A stretch of DNA of 22,370 bases. It comes from an uncultured bacterium (GTDB lineage: Bacteria > Planctomycetota > UBA1135 > GCA-002686595). Below, piece by piece: positions 15,965 through 22,370 of this stretch (position 1 is the first letter of the stretch; the number at the start of each line of letters is the position of its first letter). The notes beneath the pieces are model-generated. The model was given only the letters and a program-made list of their open reading frames with translations. It was not told the origin of the DNA and searched no databases. The stretch covers positions 1-22,370 of the forward strand of contig CAJXRJ010000023.1 of assembly GCA_913058555.1 (NCBI GenBank). Reading direction: 5' to 3'. The translations under genes and the position numbers were made by a program.

Positions 15965-16348
15965 CCTTGGGGGAGCGCTTCGGCTCCACCTGTTCTGGGC
16001 GGGGGGAGCGTTTGGACTCGTCAGGGTTTTTGTGAAAAGTCGAAACGGGGCGCGGACTTCGTCACCTCTGACACAACCCGGGTTCCTTAAGGGGGCTCAA
16101 ATGGGCCCCAAATTGGAAGCGCACCGTGATCCCGACGGGGGAAGGAAGGCTATCCTGACTTGGCGCTAGAACAAATCCCTCGATCACCCATCTCCACAAT
16201 TGGGCGTCTTACAAGTCGCTTCAGCGGAGGAATCGGTTCAGGGGCCGTCCGCGAACTTCCCCTAAGTCGAAGAGCGACTTCCCTGTGTGGGACTGTCGCT
16301 CTTGGGGGCTCGCTTCGATCGGGCCGAGGGGGGGAGGTGGCGTGTGGA
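15965..16348. other. Intergenic region between two sigma-factor genes
   Basis: These 384 bases lie between the stop of the upstream ECF sigma gene (16349) and the start of the kinase-linked sigma gene (15964), all transcribed leftward. The right part holds the inverted-repeat structure at 16264-16303. The left part should hold the promoter of the sigma-kinase operon. It contains a lower-GC stretch with TTTTTGTGAAAAG near 16025, but no boxes could be assigned. No convincing gene was seen. Confidence 0.45.
16264..16303 (-). terminator. Hairpin downstream of an ECF sigma gene, two alternative folds
   Basis: A perfect 9-base stem, AAGAGCGAC (16270-16278) and GTCGCTCTT (16295-16303), encloses a 16-base loop that itself contains a TCCC/GGGA pair. 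An overlapping alternative stem, AAGTCG (16264-16269) and CGACTT (16275-16280), would compete with it. It begins 46 bases after the sigma stop on the minus strand. There is no U-run, so it may be a factor-dependent terminator, an RNA-stability element or a switch and not a classic terminator. Confidence 0.4.
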
Positions 16349-16924
16349 CTACCGGATGGCGTCCAGCCAGAACTTCTGAAGGCGCCTGCGGAGATCAGGG
16401 AGGCTTCGGTGGTACCTCGATTTGACCGCCGGCTCGCTCATGCCGAGGTCGGCTGCAATCTCGCGGAACGTCGCTCCGTCCACGTCGTGGGCCCTCACGA
16501 TGGACTCCATCGTGTCGCCATCCTGGCTCAGGCAGCGCCGCACAGCGACTTGCAGGCCGGTGTCGAAGCGCGAGCCAGGACCGATCCCTGGGTCGGTCGG
16601 TTGGCGGGTCGTGGGGGTGATGGCCACCTCCCTGGATGAGATCTTGCGCGTCTTGCTGAGCTGGCGGAGGATGCAGAGCCGCGCGATGCCGTAGAGCCAC
16701 GTCTCGGCCGAGGACTCCCCGCGGAAGTCACCCTGCTTCATCCAGCCGGTCACCCGCACCTCTTGGGTGGCTTCCTCCAGGTCGTGGGGAGCCAGGGGGC
16801 GCCCCAGGCGTGCGTGGCACGCCCCCACGATGGCGGTCACCTTCTCCAGGGGCAGGCCCACCACTTCTTCCTGGTCGAGGCAGGCCTGGCTTGGTGTCGT
16901 CGCTTGTTCCGTGTTCTTCGTCAT
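16349..16924 (-). CDS. ECF-type RNA polymerase sigma factor
   Basis: A 191-residue sigma factor. Region 2 spans about 28-92, with PHDLEEATQEVRVTGWMKQGDFRG and AETWLYGIARLCILRQL. Region 4 spans about 125-183, with VRRCLSQDGDTMESIVRAHDV and the helix-turn-helix TFREIAADLGMSEPAVKSRYHR. An AGGA ribosome site lies about 8 bases before the ATG. It stands alone: no anti-sigma or kinase gene adjoins it directly, and the kinase-linked sigma gene lies 384 bases downstream on the same strand. A partner elsewhere in the genome, or control of the downstream operon, is possible. Confidence 0.88.
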   Translation of the reverse strand: MTKNTEQATTPSQACLDQEEVVGLPLEKVTAIVGACHARLGRPLAPHDLEEATQEVRVTGWMKQGDFRGESSAETWLYGIARLCILRQLSKTRKISSREVAITPTTRQPTDPGIGPGSRFDTGLQVAVRRCLSQDGDTMESIVRAHDVDGATFREIAADLGMSEPAVKSRYHRSLPDLRRRLQKFWLDAIR

Positions 16925-17082
16925 CGTCGTGGATCCTGGGGCTCTTGGGAGGGGCTACCGCGATGGCAGCCCTCCAAAGAGGTCAGGCGGAAACCACAGG
17001 ACGATTCGCCAAGTTCATCGGAGGAATCTTGGGGCTGGGAGCCGCCTGGGGAGGCCCCGGCCACTCTCCAGACTCAATCAGC

Positions 17083-17106
17083 GACCCAATCAGCGACCTC
17101 GGCCGG
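17083..17106. repeat. Short tandem direct repeat
   Basis: CAATCAGCGACC occurs twice back to back in the 214-base gap (16925-17138) between the CBS gene and the ECF sigma gene, which otherwise shows no recognisable element. Both flanking genes read leftward, so the repeat lies in the region expected to carry the promoter of the sigma gene and could be a paired protein-binding site. Confidence 0.4.
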
Positions 17107-17138
17107 GGAGTCCACGCTTCGCCCTGGCCATGCCGGGG

Positions 17139-17561
17139 TCAGGACCCGTTTCCTTCCTCGGGCCCGCCCGCGAACTCGATGACGGCGCGGAGGATGCTCC
17201 GGCAGCTGAATTGGCCGACGAATTTACCGTTCTTGACCACGGGGAAGCGCCGGCGGTGGCCAGCGATCAGCTTCTCAGCTACCTCCAGCACGTTGGTGCC
17301 TTCGTCGATGGTCTCCACTTCCTTGGTCATGATGTCGCCGACCGTGCCGCCCACTTCGCCGTGGTAGGTGCCGGCGAGGATGGCCTTGAGACAGTCCATT
17401 TCCGAGATCACCCCGACCACCATCCCGTCGTCGTCGATCACTGTGGCGCCGGAGATGCTCCGGTCCAAAAGCGCCTGGATGGCGTCGAATATGCTCGTCT
17501 CCGGTTTGAGGGTGACCGGCGACTTGGTCATGTGGTGCTTGGACTGGAGCGATCGCAGCAT
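17139..17561 (-). CDS. Two-CBS-domain protein
   Basis: A 140-residue protein made almost wholly of a CBS pair: repeat one at about 11-65 (MTKSPVTLKPETSIFDAI, ISGATVIDDDGMVVGVISEMD) and repeat two at about 77-130 (IMTKEVETIDEG, RRFPVVKNGKFVGQFSCRSILRA). CBS pairs bind adenosine nucleotides and act as energy or ligand sensors. The ATG at 17561 is chosen because AAGGAA lies six bases upstream; the frame is open farther upstream but runs into a large hairpin. The gene sits 26 bases downstream of that hairpin and directly after the phosphate-transport operon, which suggests a link to phosphate or nucleotide status, perhaps through readthrough transcription. No enzyme domain is attached. Confidence 0.88.
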   Translation of the reverse strand: MLRSLQSKHHMTKSPVTLKPETSIFDAIQALLDRSISGATVIDDDGMVVGVISEMDCLKAILAGTYHGEVGGTVGDIMTKEVETIDEGTNVLEVAEKLIAGHRRRFPVVKNGKFVGQFSCRSILRAVIEFAGGPEEGNGS

Positions 17562-17586
17562 GCAGGTTCCTTGGGTTGAATGATTA

Positions 17587-17623
17587 AGGAGGAGGTGCGA
17601 CCCACAGGGCCGCACCTCCTCCT
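17587..17623 (-). terminator. Strong hairpin at the end of the pst operon
   Basis: A perfect 13-base stem, AGGAGGAGGTGCG (17587-17599) and CGCACCTCCTCCT (17611-17623), has an 11-base loop that contains CCC/GGG and can close further. It lies about 60 bases after the pstB1 stop. No U-run follows, only TTAATCATT. It may be an attenuator or transcript-end stabiliser, since the CBS gene begins 26 bases later. One arm contains GGAGG repeats, which could mimic ribosome sites. Confidence 0.6.
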
Positions 17624-17681
17624 AGCGTATCAAGGACCTGGTTTTTTGAGGCTCAGCCCGGGCGGAGCCCCGTTTCCGGCA

Positions 17682-18719
17682 TCAACCGTAGCGGCCTTCG
17701 ATGTAGTCCGCGGTCTGCTGGCTCTTGGGCGTGACGAACATGTCTCCGGTGGAGGAGTGCTCGACGACCTTGCCCATCAGCATGAATACGCACTCGTCGC
17801 TGGCGCGACGGGCCTGGGCCATGTTGTGGGTCACGATCAGGATTGAGTACTCGCCCCGCAGCTTCCAGAGCAGTTCTTCGACGGCGTGGGTGGCCTTCGG
17901 GTCGAGGGCCGAGCAGGGCTCGTCCATCAGGAGGACGCTGGGCTGCACGGGCAGGAGCCGGGCGATGCAGAGCTTCTGCTGCTCCTCAAGGGACAGCTCC
18001 GTGGCCCTCTGATTCAGCCGGTCCTTGACCTGGTCCCAGAGCAGCACCTCTTGGAGCGCCTTCTCCATGACCGCGTCTTCTTCCGCAGCGGGGCCCTTTC
18101 CGCCCCGGTGTAGGCGATAGGCAAACAGCGCGTTGTCCCGGATAGAAAGGGGCAAGGGATTGGGGCGCTGGAAGACCATGCCCACGGCGCGGCGAAGGGG
18201 AGTGAGCTCCACGTCGTCCGCCAGGACATCGTGGCCCATGACCTCGATCGTGCCTGCGGTGCGCACGTAGCCCAGTCGCTCATTGATGCGATTGATCGAT
18301 CGCAGGAGCGTTGACTTGCCGCAACCCGAGGGGCCGATCAGCGACGTGACCTTGCCTTGGCGCACGTCGATGTCCACATCGAAAAGGGCCTGGAAATCGC
18401 CGTACCAGAGGTTCAGGTCCCGGGTGCGGATCGCGGGGCTTGCGGGTTCCGAGCCGGACAGAGGGACACCCTCGGGAGCACCCTGGTCCCCCTTGGTGAT
18501 GTTGGACCCACCCTTGGGATCCGTGCCCAATCCGAGGCCTCCTGGGGGCGCCGATGGGGCGACACCAGAACGAGCCTCCGGCTGAACGGAATCTGACGCA
18601 GCCGGGTCCTTCGCCTTGAAGGGGGCCGGTGCTTTGCTCCTTTCCGGGCTGGGCGTCGGTGGTTGGTGTTTCAAGGTATCAGCCAAAACGTCCCTCAATG
18701 TAGTGGGTGGTTCGTTCAT
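17682..18719 (-). CDS. pstB: Phosphate ABC transporter ATP-binding protein PstB1, altered signature motif
   Basis: A 345-residue PstB. The ATG at 18719 is supported by GGAGG eight bases upstream and overlaps the end of the preceding ATPase gene by 41 bases. An unusual leader of about 98 residues, rich in Pro, Ala, Gly and Ser, precedes the ATPase domain; PstB proteins are normally near 250-280 residues. The domain has Walker A GPSGCGKST (129-137, Lys135), Q-loop Gln184 in VFQRPNPLPLSI, Walker B VLLMDEP (Asp266, Glu267) and switch His298 in IVTHNMAQA. The ABC signature, normally LSGGQQQRLCIAR, reads LSLEEQQKLCIAR, so both glycines and the Gln of LSGGQ are replaced. It should pair with the adjacent PstB2 to drive phosphate import through PstC/PstA. 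Confidence 0.92.
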   Translation of the reverse strand: MNEPPTTLRDVLADTLKHQPPTPSPERSKAPAPFKAKDPAASDSVQPEARSGVAPSAPPGGLGLGTDPKGGSNITKGDQGAPEGVPLSGSEPASPAIRTRDLNLWYGDFQALFDVDIDVRQGKVTSLIGPSGCGKSTLLRSINRINERLGYVRTAGTIEVMGHDVLADDVELTPLRRAVGMVFQRPNPLPLSIRDNALFAYRLHRGGKGPAAEEDAVMEKALQEVLLWDQVKDRLNQRATELSLEEQQKLCIARLLPVQPSVLLMDEPCSALDPKATHAVEELLWKLRGEYSILIVTHNMAQARRASDECVFMLMGKVVEHSSTGDMFVTPKSQQTADYIEGRYG

Positions 18720-19449
18720 CCACAGCGCCTCCGGAGAAGAGCTCTTTCGTATTCCCAACTTCGACCACTTCGCCTTGCAGGAAGAAGGCCGTGCGGTCCG
18801 CAAGGCGGCGCGCTTGCTGGACCAGGTTCGTCACGAGGACGATGGTCATTTCCTTCTTGAGCTCTTTGAGGACGTCCTCGATGCGCATGGTTGTCACGGG
18901 GTCCACGGCGATCGAGAACTCGTCGAGGAGCAAGAGCTCAGGATCCTGTGACAGGGCGCGTGCAATGGTCAGGCGCTGCTGCTGCCCGCCCGAAAGGAGG
19001 CTGCCAAGGGAGTCGAGGCGGTCTTTGACTTCGTCCCAAAGGGCCGCCCGCGTGAGGCAACGTTCGACCACTTCGTCGAGGGCCGCCTTGCTGCGCAGCC
19101 CGCGCAGGCGGGCGGCGAACGCGACGTTCTCGTAGATCGACATGGGCAATCCCACGGGCAGTGGGAAGACGACGCCAATGCGGCTCCTGAGGGCGTAGAG
19201 GTTGCGCCAGGTGCTGGTGTCCTTGCCGTTGAACTTGAGGGAGCCCGACACCTCCATGCCCGGGGTCATCTCGTCCATGCGGTTGATCGAGCGAACGAAG
19301 GACGTCTTGCCGCTGTTGGCGGGTCCGATGATCCCGAAGATCTCGTTCTCGCGCACGTCGAACGTCGCGCCCTTGAGGGCGACGTGGTCCCCGTAGCGGA
19401 TCTCGAGGTCTTCGACCTCGAGCTTGGTTCTCACGGTGCTAGCTACCAT
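18679..19449 (-). CDS. pstB: Phosphate ABC transporter ATP-binding protein PstB2, altered Q-loop and switch His
   Basis: A 256-residue PstB of normal length. It has Walker A GPANSGKTS (42-50, Lys48), the canonical signature LSGGQQQRLTIARAL (152-166) and Walker B LLLLDEF (Asp176, Glu177). Two key positions are changed. The Q-loop, normally VFQKPNPFP, reads VFPLPVGLP (Pro96 in place of Gln). The switch histidine, normally VTHNMQQA, is Asn208 in LVTNLVQQA. A ribosome site GGAGG lies nine bases before the ATG, within the pstA end. The gene overlaps pstA by seven bases and pstB1 by 41, so it is firmly inside the operon. Its intact parts complement those lost in PstB1, which implies an obligate heterodimer. 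Confidence 0.92.
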   Translation of the reverse strand: MVASTVRTKLEVEDLEIRYGDHVALKGATFDVRENEIFGIIGPANSGKTSFVRSINRMDEMTPGMEVSGSLKFNGKDTSTWRNLYALRSRIGVVFPLPVGLPMSIYENVAFAARLRGLRSKAALDEVVERCLTRAALWDEVKDRLDSLGSLLSGGQQQRLTIARALSQDPELLLLDEFSIAVDPVTTMRIEDVLKELKKEMTIVLVTNLVQQARRLADRTAFFLQGEVVEVGNTKELFSGGAVDERTTHYIEGRFG

Positions 19450-20333
19450 TTCTTCGTCCTCCGAAGGTGCATGCGGAAGGCGATCGAGGCCGAGTTGAGG
19501 ACGATCACCATGCCGATGAGGGACAGGGCCACTCCGTACGGGAGAGCTTCTGGAACGTCCGTCACCTGGGTGGACACCGAGTAGAGGTGCAGTGACATCG
19601 CCATGGTCTGGTCCAGCACGCCCACGGGCAGGTGGGGGGTGAAGAACACGGCGCCCGTGAACATGATCGGCGCCGTCTCGCCCACGGTCCGCGAAACCTC
19701 GAGGATGACGCCGGTGAGGATGCCGCTGATCGAGTTAGGAAGCACCACCTTTCGAATCGTCTGCCACCTCGTGGCCCCGAGACTCCAGCACGCCAGGCGG
19801 AACGACTGGGGGACCGCCTGCAGGGTCTCCCGCGTCGAAACGATGACCACGGGCAAGGTCATGACGGCCAGGGTCAAGCTGGCCGCGAGGATGCTCGTTC
19901 CGAACTCGAAGAAGAGCACGAACGCGCCCAGACCGAACAATGCGTGCACGATCGAGGGCACCCCCGCGAGGTTGATGATCGCGAGGTTGATCAGGCGCGT
20001 CAGGAAGTTGTCCGACGCGTACTCCGATAGGTAGATCGCCGCGGCTACCCCCAGGGGCACCGACGCTATCAGGGCGACACCCACCAGCCAGAGCGTGCCG
20101 ACCAGGGCTGGGAGGATCCCGCCCTTCGTCATGTTGTCGACGGGGTGGGTGGTGAAGAAGTCCCAGGAGAGGGCCGGATACCCGCGGGCGATGAGCAGCG
20201 CCAGGATGATCACCACGGGCACGATCAACATGATCGTCATCGCCCCGAAGGCGAGGCGGATGGCCTTCTGGTTCCTCCGGTTTCGGATGTCGAGCGGCGT
20301 GGCGCCGAATCCTTCGATGGTTGGCTGACTCAT
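19443..20333 (-). CDS. pstA: Phosphate ABC transporter permease PstA
   Basis: A 296-residue inner-membrane permease with about six hydrophobic helices. The EAA-type loop that contacts the ATPase is at about 180-201 (LACWSLGATRWQTIRKVVLPNS). The PstA-typical YLSEYA is at ~101 and VSRTVGETAPIMFTG follows later. It forms the phosphate channel with PstC. Its start overlaps the pstC stop (ATGA) and its stop lies within the first codons of pstB2, indicating coupled translation. Confidence 0.95.
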   Translation of the reverse strand: MSQPTIEGFGATPLDIRNRRNQKAIRLAFGAMTIMLIVPVVIILALLIARGYPALSWDFFTTHPVDNMTKGGILPALVGTLWLVGVALIASVPLGVAAAIYLSEYASDNFLTRLINLAIINLAGVPSIVHALFGLGAFVLFFEFGTSILAASLTLAVMTLPVVIVSTRETLQAVPQSFRLACWSLGATRWQTIRKVVLPNSISGILTGVILEVSRTVGETAPIMFTGAVFFTPHLPVGVLDQTMAMSLHLYSVSTQVTDVPEALPYGVALSLIGMVIVLNSASIAFRMHLRRTKKW

Positions 20334-21268
20334 GATCGTTTGCCGCCCCCCTTACGTACGAGGATGTCCGCGAGCAGGTTGATCACGAAGGTCACGAGGA
20401 AGAGCAGGATGCCAAGGGTGAAGAGGACCCGGTAATGGTCGGAGCCCTGGGCGGTTTCGCCGAGTTCTGCGGCGATTGTCGCGGTCAGGGCACGCACGGA
20501 ATCAAAGGGACTCGTTGGCATGTGAACCGCGTGGCCCGACGCCATGAGGACGGCCATGGTTTCGCCGAAGCCCCGGCCCACGCCGAGGAGGGCGGCGGCC
20601 ACGAGGCCGTTTTTCGCCGAAGGCAAGACCACCTGCCGAATGACTTGCCAGCGGGACGCGCCCATGGCTTCTGCGGCTTCGCGGTAGCTCTCGGGCACAG
20701 CCTTGAGTGCGTCCTCCGCGATCGTCGTCATGATCGGGGCAGCCATCAGGCCCAGGATGAGGCCGGCGTTGAGCACTGTCAGTCCAACGGGCACGTTGAA
20801 CATGTCGATGATCAACGGGTTGAGAATCGTCAGACCAATGAACCCCCAGACGACCGAGGGGATCGCCGCCAGAAGCTCGATCAGGATCTTGAGGATCTCG
20901 CGCGTTCGCCCGGTGGCGAACTCGCTGATGTAGATCGCAGCGCCGAGGGAGAACGGGACGGCGATCAACATGGCGAGGCCGGTGACGCTCGCCGTTCCCG
21001 CCATGAGCGCCAGGGCTCCAAACTCGCCCTCTGGCTCGGTCGTGGGGCGCCAGTTCGGGGAGCCGAAGAACTGCCCCTTGTCGAGATCGAAAAGGGCGAA
21101 ACCAAGGCCCTCATTGGCCACGAAGACGAAGATGGCGACGATCAATACGATGGCGGAGACTCCGCCGGCGAAGATCACCACTCGGGCGATTCGGTCCCAA
21201 ATCCACGCGGCGTCGATGCGGTCTTCAAGGCCGCCGCTGGATTCGCTCTGAAGGGCGCGTTCCTTCAC
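20330..21268 (-). CDS. pstC: Phosphate ABC transporter permease PstC
   Basis: A 312-residue permease beginning with GTG; the overlap GTGA joins it to the phoU stop. It has a cytoplasmic N-terminal segment, the first helix at about 29-51 (VVIFAGGVSAIVLIVAIF), a periplasmic loop (52-86) and the transport core. The EAA loop lies at about 197-219 (EAAEAMGASRWQVIRQVVLP). The PstC-typical AIYISEFA (111-118) and GRGFGETMAV (231-240) are present. It pairs with PstA for phosphate import. AGGA precedes the GTG by about 8 bases within phoU. Confidence 0.95.
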   Translation of the reverse strand: MKERALQSESSGGLEDRIDAAWIWDRIARVVIFAGGVSAIVLIVAIFVFVANEGLGFALFDLDKGQFFGSPNWRPTTEPEGEFGALALMAGTASVTGLAMLIAVPFSLGAAIYISEFATGRTREILKILIELLAAIPSVVWGFIGLTILNPLIIDMFNVPVGLTVLNAGLILGLMAAPIMTTIAEDALKAVPESYREAAEAMGASRWQVIRQVVLPSAKNGLVAAALLGVGRGFGETMAVLMASGHAVHMPTSPFDSVRALTATIAAELGETAQGSDHYRVLFTLGILLFLVTFVINLLADILVRKGGGKRS

Positions 21269-22332
21269 TCGTCGTCCTCGCCAAGAAGGATGTCCATGAG
21301 GTCGCCGAGTTTGTGAACGAGCTGGCGGTGAACCGCGTCGGGCTCCGACGGGTGCTCAAGGGGCCAGCGCAGGAGAGTCGTGTGGAACGGCACCTTTCGA
21401 ATGTGCTCCCGGGCTCCGCCGGAGAGGTCGATCACGATGTCGAAGTCCGCCACGTTGTTCTTCACGTCTGCGGAGAGCAGCGGGACCTCTGCGTCGAGGT
21501 CGAGGTCTTTCTCTCCGGCGAAGGTCACGAAGGAGGGGTCCGGTTCTTCGACTTTCGCCCAGCCGGCACACTGGAAGGTGCCCGCGTCGGAGTAGGCCCG
21601 CCTGCAGAAGCTCGCGGCGAGCAGGCTCGGTCCGGTGCCCGTGTCGTCGACGAACAGGATGTCGAAGGTCTTGTCGCCCTTCCGTTCCCCCGTGATGGCG
21701 AAGATCGTCTGCTCGCAGATGTTCTTGCCCTGGTGGAGGATGCGCTCGAGGCGGTTGCAGATGGCCTCGAGGCTGAAGAGGTCCTCGATGGGGTGTTGCT
21801 TGTCGTTGCCCGCGGTCACGAGGTGCTGGAAGACCTTGTCGAAGGTGCTCCCGTACTGACGAACCCTGACCTGGGTTTCGCGGGCATCGACCACGCTGCT
21901 CTTGTCGTAGGCCGCAAGGGACCTTTCGAGGATGTCGGCGGCATGCTTGCCGAGCATCTCAATGTCGCGCACCACCGATTCCGGTGGTGGCACGGACAGG
22001 TGCACGGCGGCACGGGCGATCGTCTCTGCGTAGTCGCCGATGCGCTCGAGCGTCTTCGAAAGGCGAAGAGCAGAGGAGATGAACCGCAGGTGGCCCGCGC
22101 TGGGCAGGTGCCGTGCGATGAACACGTGGCACCGGTGGTCCAGGTCTCTCGCCTGGCGGTTGATCGGGAGGTCGCCGAGGATCGTGTCCGTTGCGAGCTC
22201 CGTGTCGTGGGCGAGCACCGCCCGTGTCGCGTTCTGGACGGCGATGACCACCGCCTTGCCCATGCGCCGGACGCGCTTGCGGACGGATCCTAGGTCGCGC
22301 TCGAGCCGCTCCTCGTAAAGGCCTTTTGCCAT
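21265..22332 (-). CDS. phoU: PhoU phosphate regulator fused to an inactive low-molecular-weight phosphatase-like domain
   Basis: A 355-residue protein; ordinary PhoU is about 220-240. Residues 1-215 are the two three-helix PhoU repeats. The first metal-binding signature is intact (KTLERIGDYAE, Glu96 and Asp100). The second reads NRLERILHQGKNICE, where the usual Asp is His200. Residues ~221-350 resemble a low-molecular-weight protein tyrosine phosphatase or arsenate-reductase fold: KTFDILFVDDTGTGPSLLAASF in the place of the phosphate loop, then a WPLEHPSEPDAVHRQL segment like the family's C-terminal Asp-Pro region. The catalytic Cys-x5-Arg loop is missing: it reads DDTGTGPS. PhoU normally restrains the Pst transporter and the phosphate sensor kinase. 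The extra domain may bind phosphate without catalysis. It is the first gene of the operon here; 38 bases upstream remain in the window, with no clear ribosome site. Confidence 0.88.
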   Translation of the reverse strand: MAKGLYEERLERDLGSVRKRVRRMGKAVVIAVQNATRAVLAHDTELATDTILGDLPINRQARDLDHRCHVFIARHLPSAGHLRFISSALRLSKTLERIGDYAETIARAAVHLSVPPPESVVRDIEMLGKHAADILERSLAAYDKSSVVDARETQVRVRQYGSTFDKVFQHLVTAGNDKQHPIEDLFSLEAICNRLERILHQGKNICEQTIFAITGERKGDKTFDILFVDDTGTGPSLLAASFCRRAYSDAGTFQCAGWAKVEEPDPSFVTFAGEKDLDLDAEVPLLSADVKNNVADFDIVIDLSGGAREHIRKVPFHTTLLRWPLEHPSEPDAVHRQLVHKLGDLMDILLGEDDE

Positions 22333-22370
22333 GTCAGGGCTCTGAAGGGCCCCGGGGGGGGCACCAAGAG
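22333..22370. other. Upstream edge of the pst/pho operon
   Basis: Only 38 bases remain before the right end, too short to show the promoter, a PhoB-type box or a preceding pstS. They contain a G-run (GGGGGGGG near 22355) and no adapter sequence. Confidence 0.3.

Noticed and set aside
17562..17615. N-terminal extension of the CBS protein
   Set aside because: It runs through the large hairpin, while AAGGAA before the ATG at 17561 marks a better start.
17641..17675. GGCTC/GAGCC hairpin beside a T-run as terminator
   Set aside because: On the minus strand, where pstB1 is transcribed, the run after the hairpin is A and not U; on the plus strand the T-run precedes the stem.
18720..18803. N-terminal extension of PstB1 further into pstB2
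   Set aside because: It would lengthen the overlap with pstB2 and ignore the GGAGG site before ATG 18719.

Overview
The window is high-GC DNA (most genes use G/C at nearly every third position). It looks like one end of a contig from a Planctomycetota-type bacterium. That placement is inference from gene content: an ECF sigma factor fused to a membrane anchor and carboxypeptidase-regulatory-like repeats, an ECF sigma / Ser-Thr kinase / repeat-domain operon, a DUF1080 plus sialate-esterase-like secreted enzyme, and many lipoproteins. No rRNA or other taxonomic marker is present, and another high-GC group such as Myxococcota cannot be excluded. The first 49 bases are not biological: they are an Illumina Nextera i7 adapter, so the left end is a raw contig edge. 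No tRNA, rRNA, CRISPR array, insertion sequence or integrase gene was seen. Layout: (1) 50-1885, minus strand: a lipoprotein cardiolipin-synthase/phospholipase-D-like enzyme followed two bases later by a truncated small lipoprotein gene. (2) 2335-4556, plus strand: a two-gene operon of a DUF1611 (DgcN-like) P-loop protein and a PLP-dependent alanine/ornithine-racemase-like enzyme, probably for D-amino-acid conversion. (3) 4639-7443, minus: a 934-residue exported enzyme with three catalytic-type domains in a row. (4) 7675-10257, plus, divergent from it: the ECF sigma factor with a transmembrane helix and an extracytoplasmic beta-sandwich tail. (5) 10319-12708, minus: a small lipoprotein and an unrecognised secreted protein with a good terminator after it. 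(6) 12825-15964, minus: an ECF sigma factor and a membrane Ser/Thr kinase overlapping by ATGA. (7) 16349-16924, minus: another ECF sigma factor. (8) 17139-22332, minus: a phosphate-uptake operon in the order phoU, pstC, pstA, pstB2, pstB1 and a CBS-domain gene, with overlapping start and stop codons between the five pst/pho genes. The pst/pho operon is the most interesting part. Its two PstB ATPases carry complementary motif losses: one lacks the ABC signature, the other lacks the Q-loop Gln and the switch His. A heterodimer would therefore have one normal and one degenerate ATP site. Its PhoU is fused to a low-molecular-weight phosphatase/arsenate-reductase-like domain that lacks the catalytic Cys, so it may act as a phosphate or redox sensor. 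The substrate-binding protein PstS is not in the window.
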